From: Chryseobacterium sp. MYb264 | GTDB taxonomy: Bacteria > Bacteroidota > Bacteroidia > Flavobacteriales > Weeksellaceae | Direction: 5' to 3' | DNA length: 64,000 nucleotides | NCBI RefSeq assembly: GCF_035974275.1 | Contig: NZ_CP142422.1 | Location: 2,542,001-2,606,000 of the forward strand | Shown: positions 28,139 through 36,090 of the stretch, piece after piece | Layout: each line of letters begins with the position of its first letter | How positions within the stretch are numbered: position 1 is the stretch's first letter | The notes under the pieces: generated by a model | Told to the model about the DNA's origin: nothing | The model's input: the letters and a program-made list of their open reading frames with translations, nothing else | The model's database searches: none | Position numbers and translations under genes: made by a program

Positions 28139-28166
28139 AGACCCGGAATATTCCGGGTCTTTTTTA
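28139..28166 (+). terminator. Rho-independent terminator after the surface-protein gene
   Basis: Perfect palindrome AGACCCGGAA/TTCCGGGTCT with a short loop and a T6 run. Confidence 0.9.
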
Positions 28167-28281
28167 TATTTCCAGGCTGGTTATAAAGCATCTGCCTTAC
28201 AGTTGCCATATATCCTCAATGATTCCGAACCTCATCTTGTACGCTGAGCGATATCACCGGAATAAGTAAAGGTAATACTGT

Positions 28282-28738
28282 TTTCTTTTTGAATTTACCT
28301 TACCCCCCGAAGGAGCTAAATATCAGTAGCGTCGGGTGAAGCCCGATAGATAAGTATTCAATGATGTTATACCCCTGAAAGGGTTAAATAATGTAATGGA
28401 TATTTCAAAGATAAAATGGTATAAGATGATCAACTTTTTACGGTCTTTTATAAGCGGAACGGCTGGCTGAAACTTAATCATAAAACTTGATGATTCTCTA
28501 GTGTTTAACGTATAAGACTTTGAATTTTTACTGTTAAATCTTTAAGTGTCGCTAGCATTTACTGAGAGCCCGTTTCAATTTTAGTGGTATAATTTTAACG
28601 CGAAGTTTTAATTTAAATGTAAAAAACACTCAAGTGAGCAAAGAAGAATCGACAAATTGATTTTACAAAGCGTGTTTTCAAGCTTCGCGAGACAAATTCA
28701 TTTGCCTGTACATTCTAAAAATCAGTAGAAAGTAAATA
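28282..28738 (-). repeat. Long inverted repeat, right arm
   Basis: The reverse complement of 21946-22405. Near-identity is strongest at the outer end (about 28410-28738). Together the arms enclose about 5.9 kb containing the 1511-aa surface-protein gene. No gene is seen in the arm or in 28739-29130. Confidence 0.85.
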
Positions 28739-28904
28739 GTAACTGATCCAATATTTACGATCTGCCTTATCCCGCATTTTTCATTCTGTGGCTGAGAAAA
28801 CGGATCACTTATTTCAAACTCGACAGCACAAAAAATTTTGAAAAATCCCAGACCTCATCATAAAAAGCATCCAAGAAGACATCGGCGACATCTTATAACA
28901 CGAG

Positions 28905-28957
28905 TTGCCGTGGTACTTTAAACTTAGGGCCATAAAAACAAATGAACCCCACGGCAA
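28905..28957. repeat. Short inverted repeat
   Basis: TTGCCGTGG (28905-28913) and CCACGGCAA (28949-28957) with a 35-base loop. It precedes the hairpin at 28969-28989. A 27-codon ORF (28942-29025, beginning MNPTAIMILKK) runs through both but is not backed by any homology I recognise. Confidence 0.4.
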
Positions 28958-28968
28958 TCATGATACTA

Positions 28969-28991
28969 AAAAAAACCTCCCAAAGGAGGTT
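28969..28991 (-). terminator. Rho-independent terminator on the reverse strand
   Basis: AACCTCC/GGAGGTT hairpin followed by a T8 run on the reverse strand. On the forward strand it is followed by AAAAACACAAATGATGAAAA, the same phrase as after the 22593 hairpin. Confidence 0.5.
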
Positions 28992-29130
28992 AAAAACACA
29001 AATGATGAAAAAAATTATTAATTAGATAAATTAATACCTATCAATTAATTCTCAAACAAATATACTTTCAATCATCAATAATATTTTATGACTCCAATCA
29101 TAACACGAAAGATTCAGCAAATTAATTCAC

Positions 29131-29161
29131 AAAAAAAAGACAATTAAATTAATAATTGTCT
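29131..29161 (-). terminator. Terminator of the 58-aa membrane peptide gene
   Basis: On the reverse strand, AGACAATTAT...ATTGTCT forms a stem followed by a T8 run, about 30 bases after the stop codon of the small gene at 29190-29366. Confidence 0.7.
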
Positions 29162-29189
29162 CAAAGTAAATTTCGTGTTTGTGTAAATT

Positions 29190-29366
29190 CTACCTGCGTT
29201 GTCTTTTATTATACCTTTTCCAGTAGGGCGTATCAAACCCGTACGTCCGAAAACCATTTCTTAGATTTTTTCTTTTAAGAAGCTGATAATAACCTAAAAG
29301 AGTCAGCAGAACTGAAACAAGCATACACGCGAATTTCAGAATAAATGAATAGTCTTCAATCTCCAT
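29190..29366 (-). CDS. Small membrane protein, 58 aa, unknown
   Basis: An ORF of 58 residues starting MEIEDYSFILKFACMLVSVL. It has one hydrophobic helix (~8-30) and a basic, aromatic tail (RTYGFDTPYWKRYNKRQRR), a layout common in small bacterial membrane proteins. The region shows coding-like sequence in an otherwise gene-poor stretch, and a good terminator follows, which supports a real gene. I do not recognise a family. Confidence 0.5.
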   Translation of the reverse strand: MEIEDYSFILKFACMLVSVLLTLLGYYQLLKRKNLRNGFRTYGFDTPYWKRYNKRQRR

Positions 29367-29507
29367 AGTAAAAATAGCATTAGATAAAATGGGAGAATAA
29401 ATTTACCATTTATTTCTTATCGACGTGAATAAAAAACCATTAATTTTTATTAAAGATTAAAATTTTTCACTTTAAGTAGAGAATTTCAGTAAGTTATATA
29501 TTAAATC

Positions 29508-29951
29508 TTATTCTTCCCAGGTAATCGGAATATAGATCGTCACATATCCGTCAGCATCAACCTGTGCGTCTGAAACAGAAGAGGTCACAGAGCCATATCC
29601 TACCCAACCACCTTGTCCCTGCATGGCATAAAATTCATAAGTTCCTTCAGGAAGTCCCTCAGAATAAGCAGGTAAAGACTGGAAACCACCGCTATAGTAG
29701 GTATCAAAGCTTTCACCGGTCGTTGTATTGGTTGCTACAAAGCTTCCCACATCATAATTTCCCGAAAGTACTTTAGTTCCGCTTTTTGTCAAAAGACCAT
29801 ATCTTATTTTATAGGTTTTTGATGCAGCAACTTCTTTCGAAGAAATGTTTGAGCCAGATTCCTCATTTTTTAAAACATCTGTAGTTGTAAAAGAAGTCAA
29901 AACTGTCGTAAACCCTACTACAGCAAGGGTTTTAATCATTGAAATATTCAT
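29508..29951 (-). CDS. Secreted hypothetical protein, 147 aa
   Basis: 147 residues with a hydrophobic N-terminus (MNISMIKTLAVVGFTTVLTS) that fits a signal peptide. The mature part looks like one small beta domain: YKIRYGLLTKSGTKVLSG, then LPEGTYEFYAMQGQGGW and a strand-rich C-terminus. I do not recognise a family. A TACTTTTG box (29973-29980, reverse strand) lies 22 bases upstream. It is a single gene with no obvious partners. Confidence 0.65.
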   Translation of the reverse strand: MNISMIKTLAVVGFTTVLTSFTTTDVLKNEESGSNISSKEVAASKTYKIRYGLLTKSGTKVLSGNYDVGSFVATNTTTGESFDTYYSGGFQSLPAYSEGLPEGTYEFYAMQGQGGWVGYGSVTSSVSDAQVDADGYVTIYIPITWEE

Positions 29952-29972
29952 AATAATGTAATTTGGTTAAGT

Positions 29973-29980
29973 CAAAAGTA
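29973..29980 (-). promoter_or_regulatory. Putative -7 box of the 147-aa secreted protein gene
   Basis: Reverse strand TACTTTTG fits TAnnTTTG, 22 bases before the start codon. Confidence 0.4.
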
Positions 29981-30234
29981 GAAATTTTATATGAATTGAA
30001 AGCAGATCCGAGATTAAATCAACATTACATTATTCAGTATTAAAAAATCAATGAAAAATATTAATTCAATTTTACTTTATCATAAAAAAAAAGATAATTA
30101 AATAATAATCAGTAAAATATAATTGCATATTATTTCAAACATCAATTAGATAATAGAAATTTTTTATTCATTGCATAAAATCAAAAATTTATTTTAAGAT
30201 AATTTTAGATTATTTAACATTAGTTAACTCGGTT

Positions 30235-30250
30235 TTGGCTTTATAATTGA
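30235..30250 (+). promoter_or_regulatory. Candidate sigma-54-like promoter (weak match)
   Basis: TTGGCTTTATAATTGA has GG and GA separated by 10 bases, the -24/-12 spacing of RpoN promoters, and shares TTTTGGC-N7-TTGAA with the element at 60632. The -12 GC is GA here. It lies 60 bases before the glycine-zipper lipoprotein gene. The AT-rich stretch 29981-30234 shows nothing else. Confidence 0.35.
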
Positions 30251-30309
30251 AAATACCTACACAATTAAAGGTCATCAAGACTTTTAATTCACTTCTAAAA
30301 ATTTGAATT

Positions 30310-30849
30310 ATGAAACGTTTAGTGTTAACAGGATTTTTGTCAGTATTTTTAATGACAGCCTGTAAAAAAGATGATCAGGTGGCGGAAAGATCTTTGGAAC
30401 AACAGAAAATGGAGTTCCAGATGAGACAGCTTGAAATTGAAAAGCAGAAATTAGCAATTGAGAAAGAAAAAATGGCTTATGAAGCTCAGAAAAAAGCAGA
30501 CAGCATTGTAGAAGCTAAAAAAGTGAAGGAAGCGGCTGCTAGCAATTCAAAACCGCAAGTGATAAGAGAAACGAAAACGATATACAGAGATAGAAATTCT
30601 TCAAGTTCAAATGGTAACTACGCCGATAACGGAAGTAGCTCTTCACAAGGAACAACCAAGAAAAAAGGGATGAGTAAAGCCGCCAAAGGAACCATTATCG
30701 GTACGGTAGGTGGTGCTGCCGCAGGGGCAATTATCGCTAAGAAAAACAGAGGTCTCGGTGCGGTAATCGGCGGTGTTGTTGGTGGTGCTACAGGTTATAC
30801 GATCGGTAGAGCCGGCGACAGAAAAGACGGAAGAGTACAGCCTAAATAA
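30310..30849 (+). CDS. Glycine-zipper lipoprotein with coiled coil
   Basis: 179 residues. Lipobox ends at Cys18 (LMTACKK). Residues ~25-75 form a highly charged coiled coil (Gln/Lys/Glu heptads), followed by a Ser/Asn-rich linker. Residues ~120-170 hold a glycine-zipper domain (GTIIGTVGGAAAGAIIAKK and GAVIGGVVGGATGYTIG) of the YMGG/OmpA-like Gly-zipper type. Such proteins sit in the envelope and can span or stiffen membranes. A terminator follows immediately. Function is unknown beyond this. Confidence 0.78.
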   Translation: MKRLVLTGFLSVFLMTACKKDDQVAERSLEQQKMEFQMRQLEIEKQKLAIEKEKMAYEAQKKADSIVEAKKVKEAAASNSKPQVIRETKTIYRDRNSSSSNGNYADNGSSSSQGTTKKKGMSKAAKGTIIGTVGGAAAGAIIAKKNRGLGAVIGGVVGGATGYTIGRAGDRKDGRVQPK

Positions 30850-30873
30850 TTTATTATTTTCACGATAACTATA

Positions 30874-30904
30874 AAAGATTGCTTATTTTTAGGCAATCTT
30901 TTTT
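30874..30904 (+). terminator. Rho-independent terminator after the Gly-zipper gene
   Basis: AAAGATTGC/GCAATCTTT stem with a T run. The T run touches the ATG of the next gene at 30905, so that gene is either read through or expressed from within. Confidence 0.8.
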
Positions 30905-32533
30905 ATGCTGTTATTATTTCTTTCCACCATTCTCATCATTCCGACCTTAATGGGATTGGGGAAAATTTTCACATTTTTTTCTCAGGAGAAAAGTATTTCA
31001 AGAAATATTTTAATCGGCATATTAGGTTTAAGTTTATTATTAACACTTAAATCTTTTTTTGGAGCTATTGATTTCTATACAGAAATAATAACTTTATCAA
31101 TAGGATTATTTTCTTTTGTCTACCATAAATTATATAAAGACTTTTGCCAATTCTCAAAGAAAGAAATTTCATTATTAAGCATAGTTTCATTGATAATTTT
31201 ATTCTGTTCTTCATTTCATCCTTATATATTAGATCATTTCGGATATTACGTTCCCACGATAAAATGGTTGAGAGAATTTGGAATGGTAAAAGGAATTTCA
31301 AACTTAGATCTCATACTTGGACAAATGTCGATCTGGCATATTTTTCAGGCTGGATTTTCACATTTTTCAGACCCTTTTTTACGAATGAACGGAATTTTAC
31401 TGATAATTTATTCCATCTATGTTATAGAAAAGAAAAGCTGGATTCAATTGTGTTTTATCCCGGTTTTACTGCTTTTCTCACAATCGCCAAGTCCGGATTT
31501 ACCCGTAATTGTTTTTTCATTAATTATTTTAAATGAAATTTTAAAAGGCAATAAAAATACAAATCTGCTTTTCGCATTTTCAGTTTTTGTTTTTGCCATC
31601 AAACCCACCATGATCTGGCTTCCGATTTTAAGTTTCCTCTACTCTATTTTCATCATTAAATCGCGTTTTAAATATTTAATTCCGGGAAGTTTAATTTTAA
31701 TTTTATTCTTCATTAAAAATGTATGGACTTTCGGGTATCCTATTTTTCCGGTTGCAATTGGAGACTTGGGAATGTACTGGAAACCTAATCCCGAAGTCTT
31801 AAGAATATCGTCTCAATATGCCATTATGAAAACCTATGACATGCAATATTCTTATTCACAAATTCAACAATTTTCAGGTTTTGATTATATTAAAAACTGG
31901 CTTTTCTTAAACGGAATCAAATCAAAGATCAATATTTTATTTATTCTCAGTCTTTTAATTTTTATCATTTTTACCTATATCAAAAAGAACAAAATCATTA
32001 CTCTTATTTGCATTTCAATTGTTATAAAAAGTATTTTAGTCTTATCATTTTCCGCGCAATACAGATTTTTTATTGATGTATTTTTTGTGATTATTTTTGT
32101 TATGTTTTTTCATCTTATTAATCAGAAAAAATCAATTATACTATTTTCAGGTTTAAGTATATTTTTCGTTCTGTTTTTATCATTTCCGAATATCATTCAA
32201 AAGTTGGCTCCGAGTTTCAGATTGGGAAATTACATGGCAAAATTCAATCAAAAGCAAATTTACAAGCCATCAACTTACGATTACAATCAATATCAAACAT
32301 TTAAAGTCGGAAATTTAAAACTCAACGTATCAAATAATTATCCTTATAATTTTGACACAAAACCGCCTGCCATTTCTACAGGTTTTATTTTTGATGATGT
32401 TAAAGCAAATATTTTTCCGCAATTAATTGATGAAAATAATATTCAAAAAGGATTTATCTGGAAAAATTTAACACCGAAAGAAAAAAAAGAAGCGGAAAAC
32501 GTTATCAATAATATCAAAAACAACTATAAATAG
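30905..32533 (+). CDS. Polytopic membrane protein, 542 aa (LIC_10190-like?)
   Basis: A hydrophobic protein with at least ten predicted membrane segments, followed by a soluble C-terminal ~100 residues. The loop [20 protein letters not shown] resembles integral-membrane glycosyltransferase-like families, and the overall pattern recalls the LIC_10190 family, a tentative memory-based match. No catalytic motif is evident. Its ATG directly follows the terminator of the previous gene, and aroC starts 50 bases after its stop. Base composition is more AT-rich than its neighbours. Confidence 0.6.
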   Translation: MLLLFLSTILIIPTLMGLGKIFTFFSQEKSISRNILIGILGLSLLLTLKSFFGAIDFYTEIITLSIGLFSFVYHKLYKDFCQFSKKEISLLSIVSLIILFCSSFHPYILDHFGYYVPTIKWLREFGMVKGISNLDLILGQMSIWHIFQAGFSHFSDPFLRMNGILLIIYSIYVIEKKSWIQLCFIPVLLLFSQSPSPDLPVIVFSLIILNEILKGNKNTNLLFAFSVFVFAIKPTMIWLPILSFLYSIFIIKSRFKYLIPGSLILILFFIKNVWTFGYPIFPVAIGDLGMYWKPNPEVLRISSQYAIMKTYDMQYSYSQIQQFSGFDYIKNWLFLNGIKSKINILFILSLLIFIIFTYIKKNKIITLICISIVIKSILVLSFSAQYRFFIDVFFVIIFVMFFHLINQKKSIILFSGLSIFFVLFLSFPNIIQKLAPSFRLGNYMAKFNQKQIYKPSTYDYNQYQTFKVGNLKLNVSNNYPYNFDTKPPAISTGFIFDDVKANIFPQLIDENNIQKGFIWKNLTPKEKKEAENVINNIKNNYK

Positions 32534-32571
32534 AACAAATCCTGAAACTTTATTATCTGAATAAAAAACGG

Positions 32572-32579
32572 TATTTTTG
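32572..32579 (+). promoter_or_regulatory. Putative -7 box of aroC
   Basis: TATTTTTG fits TAnnTTTG and ends four bases before the aroC ATG, which would give a leaderless or nearly leaderless transcript. Confidence 0.45.
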
Positions 32580-32583
32580 TACT

Positions 32584-33654
32584 ATGTTCAATACTTTAGG
32601 TAATCTTCTCAGTCTTACAACATTTGGAGAAAGTCACGGTGTGGCTTATGGTGGAATCATCAATAATTTTCCGGCAGGTCTGGAGGTTGATCTTGATAAA
32701 GTTCAGCATGAATTAGATCGTAGGAAACCCGGACAGTCCGCTATCGTGACACAAAGAAAAGAAAGTGACACGGTGAAATTTCTTTCGGGAATTTTTGACG
32801 GAAAAACCACGGGAACCCCAATTGGTTTTATCATCGAAAACGAAAATCAGAAATCAAAAGATTATGATCACATCGCGAATTCTTATCGTCCAAGTCATGC
32901 CGATTTTACGTACGATCAGAAATTTGGGATCAGAGATTATCGTGGCGGAGGAAAATCTTCGGCAAGAGAAACCATCAATTGGGTAGTGGCTGGCGCTTTG
33001 GCGAAGCAGCTACTATCAAATATTGAAATCAACGCTTATGTCTCTTCTGTAGGCGATATTTTCTGCGAAAAACCATATCAGGCTTTAGATTTTTCTCAAA
33101 CGGAAAGCAATGAAGTTCGTTGTCCGGATGCAGAAACTGCAGAGAAAATGATTGCAAGAATCAAAGAGATCAAAAAAGAAGGAAATACGATTGGTGGAAC
33201 TGTTACCTGTGTGATTAAAAATGTTCCGGTGGGAATTGGTGAACCTGTTTTCTCTAAACTTCAGGCTGAATTGGCAAAAGCAATGCTTAACATTAATGCT
33301 GCAAAAGGTTTTGAATATGGAAGCGGATTCTGCGGTGCAAAAATGACAGGAAAAGAACATAATGATCTTTTCAACGAAGATTTTACGACTAAATCTAATC
33401 TTTCGGGAGGTATTCAGGGAGGAATTTCTAACGGAATGGATATTTATTTCCGTGTTGCTTTCAAACCTGTGGCCACAATTATCAGACCTCAGGAAAGCAT
33501 CGATAAAGATGGAAATCCTGTGATTGTGGAAGGAAAAGGCCGTCACGACCCTTGTGTTGTCCCGAGAGCGGTGCCTGTAGTTGAAAGTTTGGCAGCATTT
33601 GTACTGGCAGATTTATTTTTAATTAATAAGACAAGAAATATTAATAATTTTTAA
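32584..33654 (+). CDS. aroC: Chorismate synthase
   Basis: Converts EPSP to chorismate using reduced FMN, the last shikimate-pathway step. Signatures are [18 protein letters not shown] near the N-terminus, [30 protein letters not shown] around residue 100 (shown here only by name and position), and the C-terminal [16 protein letters not shown]. At 356 residues the length is normal. It heads a tight cluster: the thioredoxin-like gene starts 12 bases later. No other aromatic genes are nearby. Confidence 0.96.
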   Translation: MFNTLGNLLSLTTFGESHGVAYGGIINNFPAGLEVDLDKVQHELDRRKPGQSAIVTQRKESDTVKFLSGIFDGKTTGTPIGFIIENENQKSKDYDHIANSYRPSHADFTYDQKFGIRDYRGGGKSSARETINWVVAGALAKQLLSNIEINAYVSSVGDIFCEKPYQALDFSQTESNEVRCPDAETAEKMIARIKEIKKEGNTIGGTVTCVIKNVPVGIGEPVFSKLQAELAKAMLNINAAKGFEYGSGFCGAKMTGKEHNDLFNEDFTTKSNLSGGIQGGISNGMDIYFRVAFKPVATIIRPQESIDKDGNPVIVEGKGRHDPCVVPRAVPVVESLAAFVLADLFLINKTRNINNF

Positions 33655-33666
33655 TCATATATAAAG

Positions 33667-34230
33667 ATGAAAAATTACTGGGATAAAGGAATTTCTTTCG
33701 AGGAATATCTTGAAATCGGAAAACAAAGACTTGAAAGTCCTGCTACACAACAGGAAATTGATTATCAACAATATTACGAACTGGGACTTCAGAGAATCGA
33801 CAGAACGTTGAAAAAATTTATCCCAAATGAAGAGCAGTTGCAGGAACTTACCGCTAAAAATTTCGATGGAAAGATTTTAATTATTTCTGAAGTTTGGTGT
33901 GGTGATGCAAGCTCTACCGTTCCGGCTTTGGTTAAATTTTTTGAAGGTAAAAATGAGGTTAAAATTTTCCTTAGAGACAGCGATAAAAGTTTAATCAATC
34001 AATTTCAGACCAACGGAACAGAATCTATTCCGAAAGTTATTATTCTGGATAAAGATTTTAACGTAAAAAATTCTTGGGGCCCGCGTCCTCAATACGGAAA
34101 AGAATTGTTGATGAAACATAAAGCAGATCCTGAAGGTTATCCGAAAGATAATTTTTACAATGATCTTCAGATCTACTATGCAAAAAATAGAGGTAAAGAT
34201 GCTGTTCAGGAAATTTTAGATCTTCTTTAA
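33667..34230 (+). CDS. Thioredoxin-family protein with a single active-site Cys
   Basis: 187 residues. An N-terminal helical stretch is followed by a thioredoxin fold with strand ILIISEVWCGDASSTVPAL. The normal CxxC is replaced by C78-G-D-A, so only one redox Cys remains. The cis-Pro region ESIPKVIILDKD is intact. It resembles Thioredoxin_9-type proteins. It lies between aroC and a secreted protein of unknown function, in one cluster with a TlpA-like protein. It could act in glutathione- or bacillithiol-like chemistry, but this is inference. Confidence 0.78.
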   Translation: MKNYWDKGISFEEYLEIGKQRLESPATQQEIDYQQYYELGLQRIDRTLKKFIPNEEQLQELTAKNFDGKILIISEVWCGDASSTVPALVKFFEGKNEVKIFLRDSDKSLINQFQTNGTESIPKVIILDKDFNVKNSWGPRPQYGKELLMKHKADPEGYPKDNFYNDLQIYYAKNRGKDAVQEILDLL

Positions 34231-34231
34231 T

Positions 34232-34984
34232 ATGAATTCTGTACGATTTTTTATTATTTGTATTCTCATTTCAACGCTTTCGTATGCACAAAAAGGAGCA
34301 TTTGAGGCTAAAGAAGTTTATTTCGCTACAGAATATAAAAAGATTCGGGAAAATAACGATTACGACAATAAAGATATTGAGTCTGTACAATTTTCTAAAG
34401 ATTTTAAAAAGTTTATTTCTGAAAATCCTGAAACACTAAATTACAGTTTTAAGCAATTCAAAGAAATTGGAATTGATGTCGTTACTTCTGAGGATAAAAA
34501 ATTAAGATTCTATGTTTGGGATACTGAATTGGGAGGAACGATGAAAAGTTATGATCAGATCATTCAATATTCTTCCGGTAAACAAGTGAAAACTGTTTAC
34601 ACCAAAGATCAGGAGGAAAATCATCATTTTGTATCTGAAATTTTGAAAACAGACATTAATAACGTAAATTATTATCTCGTTATTTTTAACGGAATTTTTT
34701 CAACCATGGACCAATCACAGGCTGTTCAGGCTTTTACGATTCGTCATAATGAATTGATTGATTCCGATAAAATTTTTAAGACCAAAACAAAAAGTCTCAA
34801 CAAAATTGAAGCTAATTTTGATTTTTTCAGCGTGGTAGACAGACCCGAACGCCCTTTGAAACTCATTAAATTTGATCATAATAATTTGTATATTCCGGTG
34901 GTGAATGACAAAGGAGTGGTTTCAAATAAATATCTGATTTATCAGAAAAATAAAGATGGCTTCCAATATATTGGAGTAAAATAA
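34232..34984 (+). CDS. Secreted hypothetical protein, 250 aa
   Basis: 250 residues with a signal peptide (MNSVRFFIICILISTLSYAQ). The rest is a soluble alpha/beta protein with repeated short strands (KLRFYVWDTELGGTMKSYDQ near residue 90) and no motif I know. It begins one base after the thioredoxin-like gene stop, so it is translationally coupled, and the TlpA-like gene follows after 14 bases. The context hints at a periplasmic role linked to redox partners. Function unknown. Confidence 0.7.
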   Translation: MNSVRFFIICILISTLSYAQKGAFEAKEVYFATEYKKIRENNDYDNKDIESVQFSKDFKKFISENPETLNYSFKQFKEIGIDVVTSEDKKLRFYVWDTELGGTMKSYDQIIQYSSGKQVKTVYTKDQEENHHFVSEILKTDINNVNYYLVIFNGIFSTMDQSQAVQAFTIRHNELIDSDKIFKTKTKSLNKIEANFDFFSVVDRPERPLKLIKFDHNNLYIPVVNDKGVVSNKYLIYQKNKDGFQYIGVK

Positions 34985-34998
34985 ATAGTATCATTTTC

Positions 34999-35538
34999 AT
35001 GAAAAAAAATATAATTTATCTCGTATTAATTGTTATTATCGGAGGAATTGCCTTCATTCCCGGAGTAAGAAATATGTTGAAAGATACCTTTTTCCCGGTT
35101 GCTACTATTGAAAATGCAGTGCATATTGGCGAAGACGATTATGATATAGAATTAAAGGGAATCAATGTTCCGAGCACTAATCTGAAAACATTTAAAAACA
35201 AGCCTGTTTTTCTTAATTTTTGGGGCACATGGTGTCCTCCGTGCAGAAAAGAATGGCCTACCATTCAGAAACTGTATGATTCTAGAAAAGACCATGTAGA
35301 TTTTGTGTTGATCGCCATGAATGATCAGGAAGATGCGGTAAGAAAATTCCTGAAGGATAATAATTACAATGTTCCTGTATACATCGCTCAAAGTCCGATC
35401 TCCGAAAAGCTGTTACCAAAAGCGTTCCCCACTACTTTTCTTTTGGATAAAACAGGACGAATCATGATCAAGGAAGATGCTTATAAAGATTGGAACACAG
35501 AGACTGTCCATCAGTTTATTGACAATATTATTAAATAA
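34999..35538 (+). CDS. TlpA-like thiol-disulfide oxidoreductase
   Basis: 179 residues, membrane-anchored by an N-terminal helix (~4-21), so the thioredoxin domain faces the periplasm. The active site is WCPPC (Cys79 and Cys82) after VFLNFWGTW. The cis-Pro region is AFPTTFLLDKTGR. TlpA/ResA proteins reduce cysteines in exported proteins, often for cytochrome maturation. It is last in the aroC cluster. Confidence 0.9.
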   Translation: MKKNIIYLVLIVIIGGIAFIPGVRNMLKDTFFPVATIENAVHIGEDDYDIELKGINVPSTNLKTFKNKPVFLNFWGTWCPPCRKEWPTIQKLYDSRKDHVDFVLIAMNDQEDAVRKFLKDNNYNVPVYIAQSPISEKLLPKAFPTTFLLDKTGRIMIKEDAYKDWNTETVHQFIDNIIK

Positions 35539-35563
35539 TTATTTAACTAAAATTTATAATTAC

Positions 35564-35579
35564 TTGGTACAGAATTTGC
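35564..35579 (+). promoter_or_regulatory. Candidate sigma-54 (RpoN) promoter of the YkvA gene
   Basis: TTGGTACAGAATTTGC matches the RpoN consensus TGGCAC-N5-TTGC closely. The GG and GC are 10 bases apart as required, with C-to-T as the only change in the -24 half. It lies 43 bases before the ATG at 35622. The sigma factor itself and its activators are not in the window. Confidence 0.55.
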
Positions 35580-35621
35580 GAAATTTATACTGTTGAAAAT
35601 TATTTTAAAACTAAACACAAA

Positions 35622-35969
35622 ATGAAATATTCAAAATTACACGTAGCTAAAGAAGCCATCAGCCATAAGGGCTTTCTAAAAAAAATCCCTGATATTTTCA
35701 GAATGATAAAAGCATGGAGAAAGGGATCTTATCCCGTAAAATCAATGGACATGATTTTACCTCTGTTAGGTTTATTATATGTGATCTCACCGATAGACCT
35801 TATTCCGGAAGTAGCTATTCCCGTGCTTGGAGTTTTGGATGATTTGGCAGTATTGTCGCTTGTTATTCCCAAACTGGTTAAAGAAGTTGATAAATTTCTC
35901 CTGTGGGAAGCAGAACGCAAGTACAGTTCGGGCATCACTAAAATAATCGATGCAGAAATTGTAAAATAA
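35622..35969 (+). CDS. YkvA-family protein (DUF1232)
   Basis: 115 residues. The centre has the DUF1232 signature LYVISPIDLIPEVAIPVLGVLDDLAVLSL (named by position ~55-85) with the conserved Ser-Pro-x-Asp-Leu-Ile-Pro-Glu. The family is small, membrane-associated and of unknown function. A monocistronic unit: its own candidate promoter at 35564 and a terminator 6 bases after the stop. Confidence 0.88.
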   Translation: MKYSKLHVAKEAISHKGFLKKIPDIFRMIKAWRKGSYPVKSMDMILPLLGLLYVISPIDLIPEVAIPVLGVLDDLAVLSLVIPKLVKEVDKFLLWEAERKYSSGITKIIDAEIVK

Positions 35970-35975
35970 ATAAGA

Positions 35976-36004
35976 AACCATCTCTATACGGGATGGTTTT
36001 TTTA
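35976..36004 (+). terminator. Rho-independent terminator after the YkvA gene
   Basis: AACCATC/GATGGTT stem with an 8-base loop and T7 run. Confidence 0.85.
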
Positions 36005-36041
36005 TTTACTATTTTCAAATTAATACTAAACAAATTCACAA

Positions 36042-36071
36042 TTGACTTTTAACCGTAAATCCTTAAATTTG
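36042..36071 (+). promoter_or_regulatory. Promoter of the pyrE-pyrF fusion gene
   Basis: TTG (36042-36044), 19-base spacer, TAAATTTG (36064-36071). It matches the flavobacterial consensus exactly and ends 19 bases before the ATG. Confidence 0.75.
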
Positions 36072-36090
36072 CAACATCTAATAAAAAATA

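Noticed and set aside
28942..29025. Forward 27-codon ORF (MNPTAIMILKK...), possible branched-chain leader peptide
   Set aside because: No biosynthetic operon follows and the hairpin has its T run on the other strand. Kept only as part of the hairpin finding.
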